Shown: one piece after another, positions 26,241-34,978 of the stretch
Layout: the number at the start of each line of letters is the position of its first letter
Numbering within the stretch: the first letter of the stretch is position 1
DNA from: Thiothrix subterranea
GTDB lineage: Bacteria > Pseudomonadota > Gammaproteobacteria > Thiotrichales > Thiotrichaceae
Direction of reading: 5' to 3'
Length of the DNA stretch: 64,000 nt
Assembly (NCBI RefSeq): GCF_030930995.1
Contig: NZ_CP133217.1
Coordinates: 3,586,001 to 3,650,000 of the forward strand
Program-made: the position numbers and the translations under genes
Notes under the pieces: model-generated
Database searches by the model: none
Told to the model about the DNA's origin: nothing
Seen by the model: the letters and a program-made list of their open reading frames with translations, nothing else

Positions 26241-26711
26241 TTATGCGTTCATCATGGATTGTAAATAATTGGGCAAACCGGCATTCTGGATTGCCCATTG
26301 CTGGGATTCCAACCAGTCAATTTGCTCTTCTTCCTCTTCGAGAATTTCTTGCAGCATGTCGCGGCTCACGTAATCCTGCGCTTGTTCACACGCCGCAATC
26401 ACGCTGCGTAATTCAGCCACCACTTCTCCGGCAAGGCGTAAATCGTTAGCAATGATTTCCGGCACATCTTCACCGAGATACAGCTTGCCAAGGTCTTGCA
26501 GATTGGGCAGTGCTTCCAGAAACAGAATGCGTTCGATCAGCTCGTCCGCCTGTTTCATGGCGTTAATGGAACGCTTGTATTCGTGCTTGTTGAAACCTTC
26601 CAAGCCCCAGTTTTTACACATGCGGGCGTGCAGGAAGTATTGGTTAATCGCGGTCAACTGGCTGCGTAGCACCAGATTCAGCGAACGGTTGATGTCGGGG
26701 TTTCCTTTCAT
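26241..26711 (-). CDS. Bacterioferritin, haem-binding-type subunit
   Basis: 156 residues from the ATG at 26711, preceded by AAGGAG; the longer frame to 26804 has no such site. The haem ligand Met52 is kept (INAMKQADE), but ferroxidase positions 18, 51 and 54 are Gln, Ala and Gln. The protein should therefore bind haem without oxidising iron, complementing the downstream subunit. Haem in bacterioferritin carries electrons from Bfd for iron release; bfd lies on the other side of the IS66 element at 29602. It is first in the two-gene unit. Confidence 0.93.
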   Translation of the reverse strand: MKGNPDINRSLNLVLRSQLTAINQYFLHARMCKNWGLEGFNKHEYKRSINAMKQADELIERILFLEALPNLQDLGKLYLGEDVPEIIANDLRLAGEVVAELRSVIAACEQAQDYVSRDMLQEILEEEEEQIDWLESQQWAIQNAGLPNYLQSMMNA

Positions 26712-26986
26712 CGGATCTCCTTGTCGCATTGTTGGTATTGATGGGTGAATCGTCATGCTAACGTGCCACCCCATCGCGGTCAAATAGCACTCCACACAAC
26801 TCAATCAAGGTGCAACTGCCATGTTCCCCGGCTTGCAGTAGATGCTTGCGCCAGACCTTTCAAAAAAAAGGGGCTTGCGCCCCGTGATATTCACAAATTC
26901 CAAGAGAGGAATCAGGATTCCTGTCAGGCCAGAGTTATTTTTATGAAGGCTAACCCGACAGGTTGTACACACGTAAGAGTAAACGG

Positions 26987-28606
26987 TCATTCTAGCCCGT
27001 CGTTGACATCCGCAAACAAATCCGAGCGCAATGGCTTATCCGCAAACCGTTGTTTCCAACATCTTGGCGTAAGGTCTTGTACCTGAGAAGCGGGATGCTC
27101 ACTAACGCGCAACAGAACATCCATCAGATAGACATACGGGTTAATGTCATGCAGGCGGCAGGTGGTGATCAGGCTTTGGATGATGCCCACGTGTTCCGCG
27201 CCGAGTTCTGTCCAGCAGAACAACCAGTTTTTCCTGCCCATGGGGATGGGGCGCAGGGCGCGTTCGATGTGGTTGGTATCCATTGGCACGTCGGGATCTT
27301 CCAGAAACACGCGCAGTTCGTGTTCGCGGCGGATGACATAACCAAGGGCTTTGGTGAGCGGGTTGGAGGGGATTAAATCGGCACGTTGTAATTGGGTTTG
27401 GCACCATTCAAAGAACTGGTCGACCAACGGCTTGCTGTGGGTGAGGCGGTAGGTACGTTTGGCTTCCCCGTCGAGTTTTTTCTCGTTAATCCGGGCTTCG
27501 TGCTGATAGAGTGCCGCGATGGTGTCCAGTGCCTGACGCACCGCTTGTGGTTCAGCGGTTTCGGCGGCAATGAAGGTGCGACGGCTGTGTACCCAGCATC
27601 GGGCATGGGTAATCTTGTCATTGGCGTTGACGTAACTGGCATAAGCACGGTAACCGTCGCTGAGCAGTGTGCCGCTGAACTGTTGGCGAAGGGTCTTTTC
27701 AATGTGTTGCCGCCCACGGCTGGCGGAGAAGGTGAAGACGATTTCGTCCTGATCCCCGTACAGCGGCCAGAAGTAGCCTTGCTTCATCTTGCCGTTGCCT
27801 GCGGGGCTGGCTTTGATGGGGGTTTCGTCCATCGCCAGCAGCTTGCTTTGCAGTACGCTGGCGAGTTGCGCTTCGGCAATGGGTTTGAGTAGGTCGATGG
27901 TGCGTTTCACCGCATTGGTCAGCGTCGTGCGGCTGAGGGTGATCCCCGCTTGGGTCAGGCGTTGGTGCTGGCGGTACAGGGGCAGGTGATACTGGAACTT
28001 GTCGACCAACATCCCCACCAAAAAGCTGACATCGGTGACGCTGCGTTCCAGCACGTTGGCGGGTGCAGGGCTGGGAAGCGGTGGGTTGCTGAGCGAAGCC
28101 GAAGCACTGCCCTTACGTTTGATGACGGGGCGCTCGTATTGCAGGATCAGGTAGCTGGCAGGGCGTTGCGCCACCCGATGGGTCACCTGGGTGCCGATCA
28201 CCTCATACTGGTCAGCCTCTTCCCCCTGAAGTTCCGGCGGGGTGAGGTGAATCACCTTGACCGGGACATCGGCGGTAAAGCGTAACCCGCTGTCATTCAC
28301 GCAGTCATCGGGGCGCAGCTTGGGGGCTTTGCCGCGTTGGTAGGTGACGGTAATGCTTTCACCCTCGGGTGCGGCAACCGGGGTGGCGGCGGGGGCAAAC
28401 AACGGCAACTGCGCCACCGGTATCTCAACCGGACGCTTTTCCGATTTGCTGCCAAAGGCATGTTGCCTGAACCACGCTAATTGGCGTTTTAATTCGGCTA
28501 TATCCTGTTTCAGGGCAGCATTTTCCTCACGCAACGCCAGCATTTCCGCCACAATCGGCGGCATGGGAACGCTGGTGTCAGACGGGGTGGATGGCTTTAA
28601 AATCAT
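26987..28606 (-). CDS. tnpC: IS66 transposase TnpC
   Basis: 539 residues, the normal length for the IS66 transposase. A leucine-zipper-like N-terminus (LALREENAALKQDIAELKRQ) is followed by the zinc-binding and DDE regions. The latter include LLAMDETPIK (first Asp), LSDGYRAYA (second Asp) and the late Glu in the IERALRPIPMGRKNWLF segment. It catalyses transposition. It begins four bases inside the end of tnpB, so the two are translationally coupled. No disabling mutation was seen. Confidence 0.95.
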   Translation of the reverse strand: MILKPSTPSDTSVPMPPIVAEMLALREENAALKQDIAELKRQLAWFRQHAFGSKSEKRPVEIPVAQLPLFAPAATPVAAPEGESITVTYQRGKAPKLRPDDCVNDSGLRFTADVPVKVIHLTPPELQGEEADQYEVIGTQVTHRVAQRPASYLILQYERPVIKRKGSASASLSNPPLPSPAPANVLERSVTDVSFLVGMLVDKFQYHLPLYRQHQRLTQAGITLSRTTLTNAVKRTIDLLKPIAEAQLASVLQSKLLAMDETPIKASPAGNGKMKQGYFWPLYGDQDEIVFTFSASRGRQHIEKTLRQQFSGTLLSDGYRAYASYVNANDKITHARCWVHSRRTFIAAETAEPQAVRQALDTIAALYQHEARINEKKLDGEAKRTYRLTHSKPLVDQFFEWCQTQLQRADLIPSNPLTKALGYVIRREHELRVFLEDPDVPMDTNHIERALRPIPMGRKNWLFCWTELGAEHVGIIQSLITTCRLHDINPYVYLMDVLLRVSEHPASQVQDLTPRCWKQRFADKPLRSDLFADVNDGLE

Positions 28607-28977
28607 GGGCTTATTGTACCAGAATGTGGCTGCACAGGATACTGGTAACGCTTGAATTGTCTGGATTTTTGCACCTCAATGCCTGCTAAAATCAACTGCA
28701 AATCCGTCCGGGTCAGTTCGCGCTGCCCGCTAGTTGTCGGCTGCACCCGGTATTGCCCCTGCTCCAGGCGTTGGCTCCATAAGCAATAGCCGCTGGGTTC
28801 AAAATAGAGGATCTTCATCTGGGTTTTACGCAGGTTCACAAACACGAAATAATGCCCACTCAGGGGATTTTGCCCTAACTGGTTTTTCACCAAAGCGGTC
28901 AGCCCCGTAAAGCTTTTGCGCATGTCGGTGGCTTGGGTGCATAGCCAGATGCGGGCGGTGGCTGCGGGGGCAAACAT
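28603..28977 (-). CDS. tnpB: IS66 accessory protein TnpB
   Basis: 124 residues of the IS66 Orf2 family: WLCTQATDMRKSFTGLTALV at the N-terminus and the conserved GHYFVFVNLRKTQMKILYF in the middle. It is required for efficient IS66 transposition, though its biochemical role is unclear. The C-terminal 15 residues are less conserved. It overlaps tnpA at one base and tnpC at four, the usual compact layout of this family. Confidence 0.93.
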   Translation of the reverse strand: MFAPAATARIWLCTQATDMRKSFTGLTALVKNQLGQNPLSGHYFVFVNLRKTQMKILYFEPSGYCLWSQRLEQGQYRVQPTTSGQRELTRTDLQLILAGIEVQKSRQFKRYQYPVQPHSGTISP

Positions 28978-29267
28978 CAGCGTTGGCTCAGGCGTAGTTC
29001 AACACCATTCCCCAAACTCAGCACAATGTGCCAGCCTTGCCCCAGCGCGGCATGACCCGCCGATAATGCTCCCAAGTCGATGAAGGTATTGGCGGAAACG
29101 GCTGGTTCCTCCACGCCATCTGCGGAGCGTAGACGCTGCCGCCATTGGCAAAAACTGGCGTAACCGATACTGTGCTGTTCACAAAATGCCGGGGCGGATA
29201 AGCCGCTGGCTTGCCATTGGCTGATGAGGGTTTGCCATTCGCTGGCACGGCGGTGAGGGCGTTTCAT
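28977..29267 (-). CDS. tnpA: IS66 accessory protein TnpA
   Basis: 96 residues with a helix-turn-helix near the N-terminus (WQTLISQWQASGLSAPAFCE then YASFCQWRQRL), as in Orf1 of IS66-family elements. It is the first gene of the element, about 85 bases from the right terminal repeat. It is probably a DNA-binding accessory factor. The end overlaps the next gene's start. Confidence 0.9.
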   Translation of the reverse strand: MKRPHRRASEWQTLISQWQASGLSAPAFCEQHSIGYASFCQWRQRLRSADGVEEPAVSANTFIDLGALSAGHAALGQGWHIVLSLGNGVELRLSQR

Positions 29268-29460
29268 TGAGGTTTCCTTCGGTTGTTCAGGTTGGAAACC
29301 AGTTTAGGGCGTGGAAATCGCGAGGGCTAGACGTGCTGAAATGGCCGCTTACACGTAAGAAATAATCTGGCTGGTGCGGAGTTACAACGTCATACACTGG
29401 CTTGACTACTTTTTGTTGCCGTTTTGAGGAGAGGGCAAAAACCTGTAAGATGGAACTAAT

Positions 29461-29479
29461 AATAATGATTCTCGTTAAT
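29461..29479. promoter_or_regulatory. Fur box, distal, upstream of bfd
   Basis: AATAATGATTCTCGTTAAT matches the 19-base Fur consensus at 13 positions. It lies about 125 bases before bfd and about 100 bases from the IS66 right end. It may serve the bfd operon, or once served the divergent bacterioferritin genes before IS66 inserted. Confidence 0.6.
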
Positions 29480-29547
29480 GAGTCAAGCACTTTTTGAGAA
29501 TTTATCTCATTTCAAAAAATAACTGAGAACCACTTGTATTTGCAGTT

Positions 29548-29566
29548 GATCATGATTATCATCACC
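29548..29566. promoter_or_regulatory. Fur box, proximal, upstream of bfd
   Basis: GATCATGATTATCATCACC matches the Fur consensus at 15 of 19 positions. It lies about 35 bases before the bfd start, where bound Fur would block transcription of the bfd-hemP-imelysin operon when iron is plentiful. Confidence 0.75.
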
Positions 29567-29601
29567 GGACGTTTAAGAATGATTACTGTTTAGGTGATGC
29601 C

Positions 29602-29814
29602 ATGTACGTTTGTATTTGCCACTCTGTGACCGACAAAGCGATCAAGAAAGCCGTTAAACAAGGCCACGAGACGCTGGAAGCGATTCAACGAGAGCTAAAA
29701 GTCGGCACGTGTTGCGGACGGTGCAAAGGTCATGCCTGTGAAGTCATCGAAGAAACCCTCAACCCTGATACCTTCCACTTTAACCTCAACCTGATGCAAG
29801 GTGCATTCGCATGA
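29602..29814 (+). CDS. bfd: Bacterioferritin-associated ferredoxin
   Basis: 70 residues with the four-cysteine [2Fe-2S] pattern: C-I-C near the N-terminus (MYVCICHSV) and CCGRCKGHAC at about residues 38-47. Bfd passes electrons to bacterioferritin haem to release stored iron. It stands just after two Fur boxes and starts an iron-related operon, fitting induction in iron starvation. The bacterioferritin genes are 3 kb away across the IS66 element, divergently oriented. Confidence 0.95.
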   Translation: MYVCICHSVTDKAIKKAVKQGHETLEAIQRELKVGTCCGRCKGHACEVIEETLNPDTFHFNLNLMQGAFA

Positions 29815-29831
29815 TGACTGGAGCTTTGAGA

Positions 29832-30026
29832 ATGACGGATGTCGAACCACACCGCGTCAATCTGGAAGAATTGATGCGCGGCTGCAAAAAAATCATTCTT
29901 CAGCACGGCAAGCGTCCTTATTGTTTGACCATTACCCGCCGGGGCAATTTGATCCTCACTTCGGCAGATGATGACGCAGACAAGCCACTCTCTCTTGACC
30001 GTTCGTCTGAAGAATCTGACCGATAA
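29832..30026 (+). CDS. hemP: Hemin uptake protein HemP family
   Basis: 64 residues from ATG 29832, with GGAG nine bases upstream; an ATG at 29811 overlapping the bfd stop (ATGA) is possible too. The body reads NLEELMRGCKKIILQHG followed by YCLTITRRGNLILT, the HemP domain pattern (xEELxRGxxxIxIxHxGxxYxLxxTRxGKLILTK). HemP is a small protein in haem and iron-uptake operons; in some bacteria it activates the haem receptor gene. Its role here is likely iron-linked by context. Confidence 0.8.
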   Translation: MTDVEPHRVNLEELMRGCKKIILQHGKRPYCLTITRRGNLILTSADDDADKPLSLDRSSEESDR

Positions 30027-30103
30027 CGATTCATCAACACCTTTAACAGTCAAGCCAATCAGCGTTATTGCCCCAGCCAGACCTGTTTTTTCGGAGACTA
30101 CCC

Positions 30104-31342
30104 ATGAAATCCCTTTCCCACATCGTCTCAGCCGCCCTACTGGGTGGCGTATTATGCACCACACCCCTGTTAGTCAGCGCTGAAACCGTTACTGCCAAAG
30201 CGGTGATGGAAACCTACGTCAATCTTGCCCATGCCGGTTTTAGTGACGCATTCACCACCGCCAAAGTCTTACAAGAAAAAATCGATGCCCTCATTGCCAA
30301 CCCCAGCGCAGAAACCCAGCAAGCCGCCCAAGATGCTTGGTTAGCCGCACGTAAACCTTACAGCCAAACCGAAGCCTTCCGCTTCAGCAATAAAAATGTG
30401 GATGACTGGGAAGGTCAAGTCAACGCTTGGCCGCTCGACGAAGGCTTGATTGATTACGTCAAAACTGACGCCTACGACCACGAAGAAGGCAACCAATTTG
30501 CCAGCGCCAATATCATTGCAGGCACGGACAAAATCGATGTGGAATTGCTGAAATCGCTGCATGAAAAAGGCGGTTCCGAAGCCAACGTTGCCACTGGCTA
30601 CCATGCCATCGAATTCCTGCTGTGGGGGCAAGATTTCAACGAAGACCCCAAAGATGCTGGAAAGCGCCCCCACACCGATTACGCCAAAGGTGACGTTTGT
30701 ACCAATGGCAACTGCGAACGCCGCGCCGCCTACCTGAAAGCCGCCACCGATTTACTGGTTGCCGATATGCAACAAATGGCGGATGACTGGGCAGATGGTA
30801 AAGCCGGTAACTACCGCAGCGGTTTCCTCGCACTCGATGAAAAAGAAGCGTTGCGCCGCATGTTATTCGGCATGGGCAGCCTAAGCCTTGGCGAACTCGC
30901 GGGCGAACGCATGAACGTCGCATTGCTGGCACATTCGCAGGAAGACGAACACTCTTGTTTCAGCGACAACACCCACCACGACATCGCTGAAAATGCACGC
31001 AGCATCCAAAACATTTTCAACGGCACGTACACGCGCACCGATGGCACAACGGTAACGGGCGCAAGCCTCGCGCAACTGGTTGCCAGTAACGATGCCAAAG
31101 CCAGCGAAACCTTGGTCAGCAAACTCGCCGATACCAAACAAAAAGCCGAAGCCATTGTGGATGCGGCGAAAAACGGCGAAAATTTCGATCAGCAAATACT
31201 GCCTGACAACAAGGACGGCAATAAGCGCATCAAAGCCGCGATTGCCGCCTTACGTAGCCAAACCGGTGACATCGAAGCAGCAGCAAAAGCCGTGGGTATC
31301 GACAGCCTGAACCCGGAGACCAGTGACTCCTTTGGTGGATAA
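30104..31342 (+). CDS. Imelysin family protein, GxHxxE type (IrpA-like)
   Basis: 412 residues from the ATG at 30104, with a signal peptide ending near VSAETV. The imelysin signature is complete: GYHAIEFLLWGQDF (about residue 168), containing Gly-x-His-x-x-Glu. These periplasmic or surface proteins, once thought to be metallopeptidases, are now tied to iron uptake and metal binding. The following gene encodes a di-haem oxidoreductase with no gap, and a second imelysin comes after that. This set is a known Fur-regulated iron-acquisition arrangement in Gram-negative bacteria. Confidence 0.9.
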   Translation: MKSLSHIVSAALLGGVLCTTPLLVSAETVTAKAVMETYVNLAHAGFSDAFTTAKVLQEKIDALIANPSAETQQAAQDAWLAARKPYSQTEAFRFSNKNVDDWEGQVNAWPLDEGLIDYVKTDAYDHEEGNQFASANIIAGTDKIDVELLKSLHEKGGSEANVATGYHAIEFLLWGQDFNEDPKDAGKRPHTDYAKGDVCTNGNCERRAAYLKAATDLLVADMQQMADDWADGKAGNYRSGFLALDEKEALRRMLFGMGSLSLGELAGERMNVALLAHSQEDEHSCFSDNTHHDIAENARSIQNIFNGTYTRTDGTTVTGASLAQLVASNDAKASETLVSKLADTKQKAEAIVDAAKNGENFDQQILPDNKDGNKRIKAAIAALRSQTGDIEAAAKAVGIDSLNPETSDSFGG

Positions 31343-32650
31343 ATGCAAGCGACTCTAGCCATTACTCTGGGCGCATTATTGCTACCGGGGATAGCCAACA
31401 GTAGTTCCCTGAGCGTAGCCGAAGGGACACCGCAACAACACGAAGGCTTCGCCATCGGTGGCGCATTCTTCCAACAACCGTGGGTCAGTTCCCCCGCATC
31501 CACCACTGCGCGTGATGGGCTGGGGCCGCTGTTCAAAGCCAATAGCTGCATTGCTTGTCATGTGCAGCATGGGCGCGGGCATCCTCCGCTGACGGATACC
31601 GAAAATTTTCTATCGACCATTGTAAAGCTCAGCATCCCTGCCCACAGTGCTGCACAACAAACTGCTGTGAAAACGCTGGGGATTGCCCCTGAACCGACTT
31701 ACGGCGACCATTTGCAAACCCTCGGCATCAAAGGTTTACCGGGTGAAGGCACACCGCGCTTCACCTACACCGAAGTCCACGGGCAATTCAAAGATGGCGA
31801 AACCTACACGCTGTTACAACCGCAGTTACACATTGACGGGCTGAATTACGGCGCATTGCACCCTGACACCCAATTCTCCCCACGGGTTGCGCCACCGCTG
31901 TTTGGCATGGGTTTGCTGGAAAGCATCCCCGATGCAGAAATTCTCGCCAATGCCGATCCTGATGATCACAATGCTGACGGCATTTCCGGCAAGCCTAACC
32001 AAGTCTGGGACATTGCCACACAGCAAACCAAACTGGGACGCTTTAGCTGGAAAGCCAATCAACCGAGTATTCTCCAGCAAACGGCGGATGCCTTCCGCAA
32101 TGACATTGGCATTACCTCCATCCTCTTCCCAGAACAGCCCTGCACGACGGCACAAACGGCTTGCCACGCCCTGCCAGAAGGCGGCAAACCGGAAATCCCC
32201 GCTAATTTACTGGAAACGGTTGTGTTTCACGTTGCTCATCAACCCGTACCATCGCGCCGTGATACCGACGATCCGCAAGTCATCCAAGGGCAGAAACTGT
32301 TTAATCAGGCGGGCTGTGTCGCCTGCCACACCCCAACGTTTCCAGCCTTAGCAAACCAGCCACACCAACCCTATTCCGACCTATTGCTGCACGATATGGG
32401 CGAGGGGCTGGCAGATAAGCGCCCCGACTTTGCCGCATCCGGCAACGAATGGCGCACCCCGCCACTGTGGGGCATCGGTTTAACGGAAAAACTCAGCGGA
32501 CACACCCGTTTCCTGCATGACGGACGCGCCCGCAACCTGCTGGAAGCGATTCTCTGGCACGGTGGCGAAGCCGAAGCCGCCAAACAACACGTATTGTCGA
32601 TGCACAAATCCGAACGGGAAGCACTGTTACGTTTCCTCAACTCACTGTAA
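31343..32650 (+). CDS. Di-haem thiol oxidoreductase-like protein (DUF1111 family)
   Basis: 435 residues with a signal peptide (ends near IANSSS). Two CxxCH haem sites are present: NSCIACHVQHGRG (about residue 68) and GCVACHTPTFPA (about residue 330). The segment GLTEKLSGHTRFLHDGRARN is a conserved family stretch near the C-terminus. Its start abuts the imelysin stop and its stop (TAATG) overlaps the next start. It is probably a periplasmic redox enzyme that helps reduce or release iron in this operon; the electron donor is unknown. Confidence 0.9.
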   Translation: MQATLAITLGALLLPGIANSSSLSVAEGTPQQHEGFAIGGAFFQQPWVSSPASTTARDGLGPLFKANSCIACHVQHGRGHPPLTDTENFLSTIVKLSIPAHSAAQQTAVKTLGIAPEPTYGDHLQTLGIKGLPGEGTPRFTYTEVHGQFKDGETYTLLQPQLHIDGLNYGALHPDTQFSPRVAPPLFGMGLLESIPDAEILANADPDDHNADGISGKPNQVWDIATQQTKLGRFSWKANQPSILQQTADAFRNDIGITSILFPEQPCTTAQTACHALPEGGKPEIPANLLETVVFHVAHQPVPSRRDTDDPQVIQGQKLFNQAGCVACHTPTFPALANQPHQPYSDLLLHDMGEGLADKRPDFAASGNEWRTPPLWGIGLTEKLSGHTRFLHDGRARNLLEAILWHGGEAEAAKQHVLSMHKSEREALLRFLNSL

Positions 32651-33801
32651 TGAGAACGCTGATGTTTAAACAGATTTTTTGCTGCCTACTCCTGCTGCCT
32701 TCGCTGTTATTTGCCGCCACACCCAACGTCGCCCCCGCCACACCGCTACCGGATGCCGATAAATTGCTGGTGCAAATTGTGGATGGCGCAATCATCCCGC
32801 TGTATCGGGAATTGCAAGTCACTGCCAACACCTTGGCACAGCGCAGCACAGCGTTTTGCAGCGCCCCCACCGCCGAATCCTTCAAGGTATTACGCGAAGG
32901 TTGGGGTGAAACCTTGCTCGCATGGCATCGCACCGACGCACTCATGTTTGGCCCCGCGATTGCCGATCAGATAGATTTCACCATCAATTTCACGCCACCG
33001 AAAAAAATGATCATCAGCCGCTTGCTGACCGATGAAATTCCCCTGACACCCGACATCATCGCGAAAGCCGGAGTGGGTGGGCAAGGCTTAAGTACGCTGG
33101 AATTCTTGCTGTTTGATCGTGACAAAAACGATGCCGAACAACTGGCAAGTTTCCAAGGCGATATGGGCAAACGCCGCTGTGATTATGTGCAAGCTGCCAG
33201 CACCTTGCTGCATACCCAAGTGCAAACCATCGCGAATGGCTGGCTGCAAGACAGCAACGGTTACGCCAGCGCTTTCCGCGATGCGCACAAGGGTAATGCC
33301 ACCTTCGCCAACGCCCGCCAAGCGGTGGATTTGCTGGTGGGCAAGCTGTATCAGTCCGCCGAAAAGTTTTCCAAAAACCGCATCGGCAACCCCTTGGGCA
33401 AAGGCATTGACCTCAATACCGAAGGCAAGCAGGAAGTGCTGAATACCTCCAACGCCTACCAACTGGAAGCTTGGCGCAGTGGCTATTCCATCCAAATCAT
33501 TCGCGCCAATGTGGAAGGGATGCAACGTATCCTGCGAGAAGGCGGTGTATTGCAATGGCTACGCGACCACAACGCACGCGAAGTGGAAAAATTCGTCGCC
33601 GATGCCATGCAGCAACGCCTCGACAATTACCTCAAGTTACCGCTGCCCAGTGCTGACCCTTTCGAGCTAATCAAGACGGGTAAAGGTAAAGAACTCGATG
33701 GTTATTACTACCTCGGTAACGACATCCAGATGGGAATTCGCCGCCAGCTTGCCAAAGTGCTGGGCGTACAACTCGGTTTCAACGACAACGATGGGGATTA
33801 A
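32650..33801 (+). CDS. Imelysin family protein, degenerate motif
   Basis: 383 residues with a signal peptide (CCLLLLPSLLFAATP). The fold is that of imelysin, but at the motif position the sequence is GLSTLEFLLFDRD (about residue 151): the Glu is kept and His is replaced by Ser. In operons of this type the second imelysin often lacks the full GxHxxE, so the two may have different metal-binding roles. The start overlaps the di-haem gene stop by one base. It is followed after three bases by the DUF1513 gene. Confidence 0.87.
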   Translation: MRTLMFKQIFCCLLLLPSLLFAATPNVAPATPLPDADKLLVQIVDGAIIPLYRELQVTANTLAQRSTAFCSAPTAESFKVLREGWGETLLAWHRTDALMFGPAIADQIDFTINFTPPKKMIISRLLTDEIPLTPDIIAKAGVGGQGLSTLEFLLFDRDKNDAEQLASFQGDMGKRRCDYVQAASTLLHTQVQTIANGWLQDSNGYASAFRDAHKGNATFANARQAVDLLVGKLYQSAEKFSKNRIGNPLGKGIDLNTEGKQEVLNTSNAYQLEAWRSGYSIQIIRANVEGMQRILREGGVLQWLRDHNAREVEKFVADAMQQRLDNYLKLPLPSADPFELIKTGKGKELDGYYYLGNDIQMGIRRQLAKVLGVQLGFNDNDGD

Positions 33802-33804
33802 GCC

Positions 33805-34932
33805 ATGAATCGCCGCCAGTTTTTGTTACTTGCCACTGCTGGAACGTTTGGTGCGGCATTAGGGGTCAACGCCCTCATGAAACGCGCCGCAGGAACACCT
33901 GTTGAAGCAGATACCAACCTGACCCGTTTATATTCCGCCAGCGACAACCCACACGGCGGACACTTTCTAACCCGCTTAGACATGGCAAGCGGGCAACTGC
34001 AATCCTGTGCCGTCCCCATGCGCGGTCACGCGGTGCTGCCCTTAGCAAACGACGCCGCCCTACTGTTTGGACGCCGCCCCGCCTTTGAATGCGCTGTCGT
34101 CATGTTCACAGAAGCTCAAAACACCCCAATTTCCGCAACCGCCGGACGACACTTCAACGGTCACGGCTGTTTATCCGCTGCGGGTGATGCGCTGTTCACC
34201 ACCGAAAACGCTTACGATGAAAAACGCGGCGTACTCGGTATCCGCGACAGCAAAACCTTCCAACACCTCGGCGAATACGACACTTTCGGACTCGACCCGC
34301 ACGATGTGCAACTCATGCCCGACGGCAAAACCTTGGTCATTGCCAACGGCGGCATTGAACAACACCCCGATTTCGGGCGGCGCAAACTCAATCTCGACAC
34401 CATGCAACCCTCGCTGGTCTACCTTGATGCGCAAACCGGCAAAAAAATTGCCGAATACCGCCTGCCCGACCGTCATTTAAGCATTCGCCACTTAATCGCC
34501 ACTGCGGATGGCAGTGTCGGCGTGGCGCTGCAATACGAAGGCAATTTATACCGCCAGCAACCCGCGTCATTAGTCGCTTGGCAGCCACACGGCGGTGAGT
34601 TGCAATTGCTCGACATTAGCACCGCTGACGTGGCGCTGTTCAACGGTTACATGGCGGATTTAGCCTATGACCCGCAACAACAGATTCTGGCGGTATCCTC
34701 ACCACGCGGCAATCACACCAGTTTTTGGAGTACCCGCGAACGCCGTTTCCTGCACGCGCATTCCCTACCCGAACCCAGCGGCATCGCGTTTTTGCCACAA
34801 CAGCAGCAATTTTTAGTCTCGGATGCGACCGGCGGCATTCACCGTTTTCCCTCAACCCTTCAACCCGCACCAGCCAGTCTGTTGCACCAGTTCCCCGACA
34901 AGCGTTGGGATAACCATCTGGTGATAGCATGA
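33805..34932 (+). CDS. DUF1513 beta-propeller-like protein with Tat signal
   Basis: 375 residues. The N-terminus MNRRQFLLLATAGTFGAALG carries a twin-arginine signal, so it is exported folded. The rest has repeated beta-strand blades, including DPHDVQLMPDGKTLVIANGG and GIAFLPQQQQFLVSDATGG, giving a propeller-like pattern. DUF1513 proteins consistently occur with imelysins and di-haem oxidoreductases in iron-regulated operons. The biochemical role is not known. Confidence 0.88.
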   Translation: MNRRQFLLLATAGTFGAALGVNALMKRAAGTPVEADTNLTRLYSASDNPHGGHFLTRLDMASGQLQSCAVPMRGHAVLPLANDAALLFGRRPAFECAVVMFTEAQNTPISATAGRHFNGHGCLSAAGDALFTTENAYDEKRGVLGIRDSKTFQHLGEYDTFGLDPHDVQLMPDGKTLVIANGGIEQHPDFGRRKLNLDTMQPSLVYLDAQTGKKIAEYRLPDRHLSIRHLIATADGSVGVALQYEGNLYRQQPASLVAWQPHGGELQLLDISTADVALFNGYMADLAYDPQQQILAVSSPRGNHTSFWSTRERRFLHAHSLPEPSGIAFLPQQQQFLVSDATGGIHRFPSTLQPAPASLLHQFPDKRWDNHLVIA

Positions 34933-34978
34933 TCACAGACAAGCCACTGCTCCTTATCAAAATATTTGGAGTCCTAGC

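Larger units (their letters stand above)
26979..29352 (-). mobile_element. IS66-family insertion sequence, complete
   Basis: 2,374 bases. Ends are imperfect inverted repeats: GTAAACGGTCATTCTAGCCCGTC on the left and the complement of GTAAGCGGCCATTTCAGCACGTC on the right. An 8-bp target duplication, ACGTAAGA, flanks it exactly at 26971-26978 and 29353-29360, the length expected for IS66. All three genes (tnpA, tnpB, tnpC) look complete. It sits in what was the shared upstream region of the bacterioferritin genes and bfd. Confidence 0.95.

Noticed and set aside
26805-26990. Minus-strand frame of 61 codons between bacterioferritin and IS66
   Set aside because: It has no ribosome site or family resemblance and runs into the IS66 terminal repeat.
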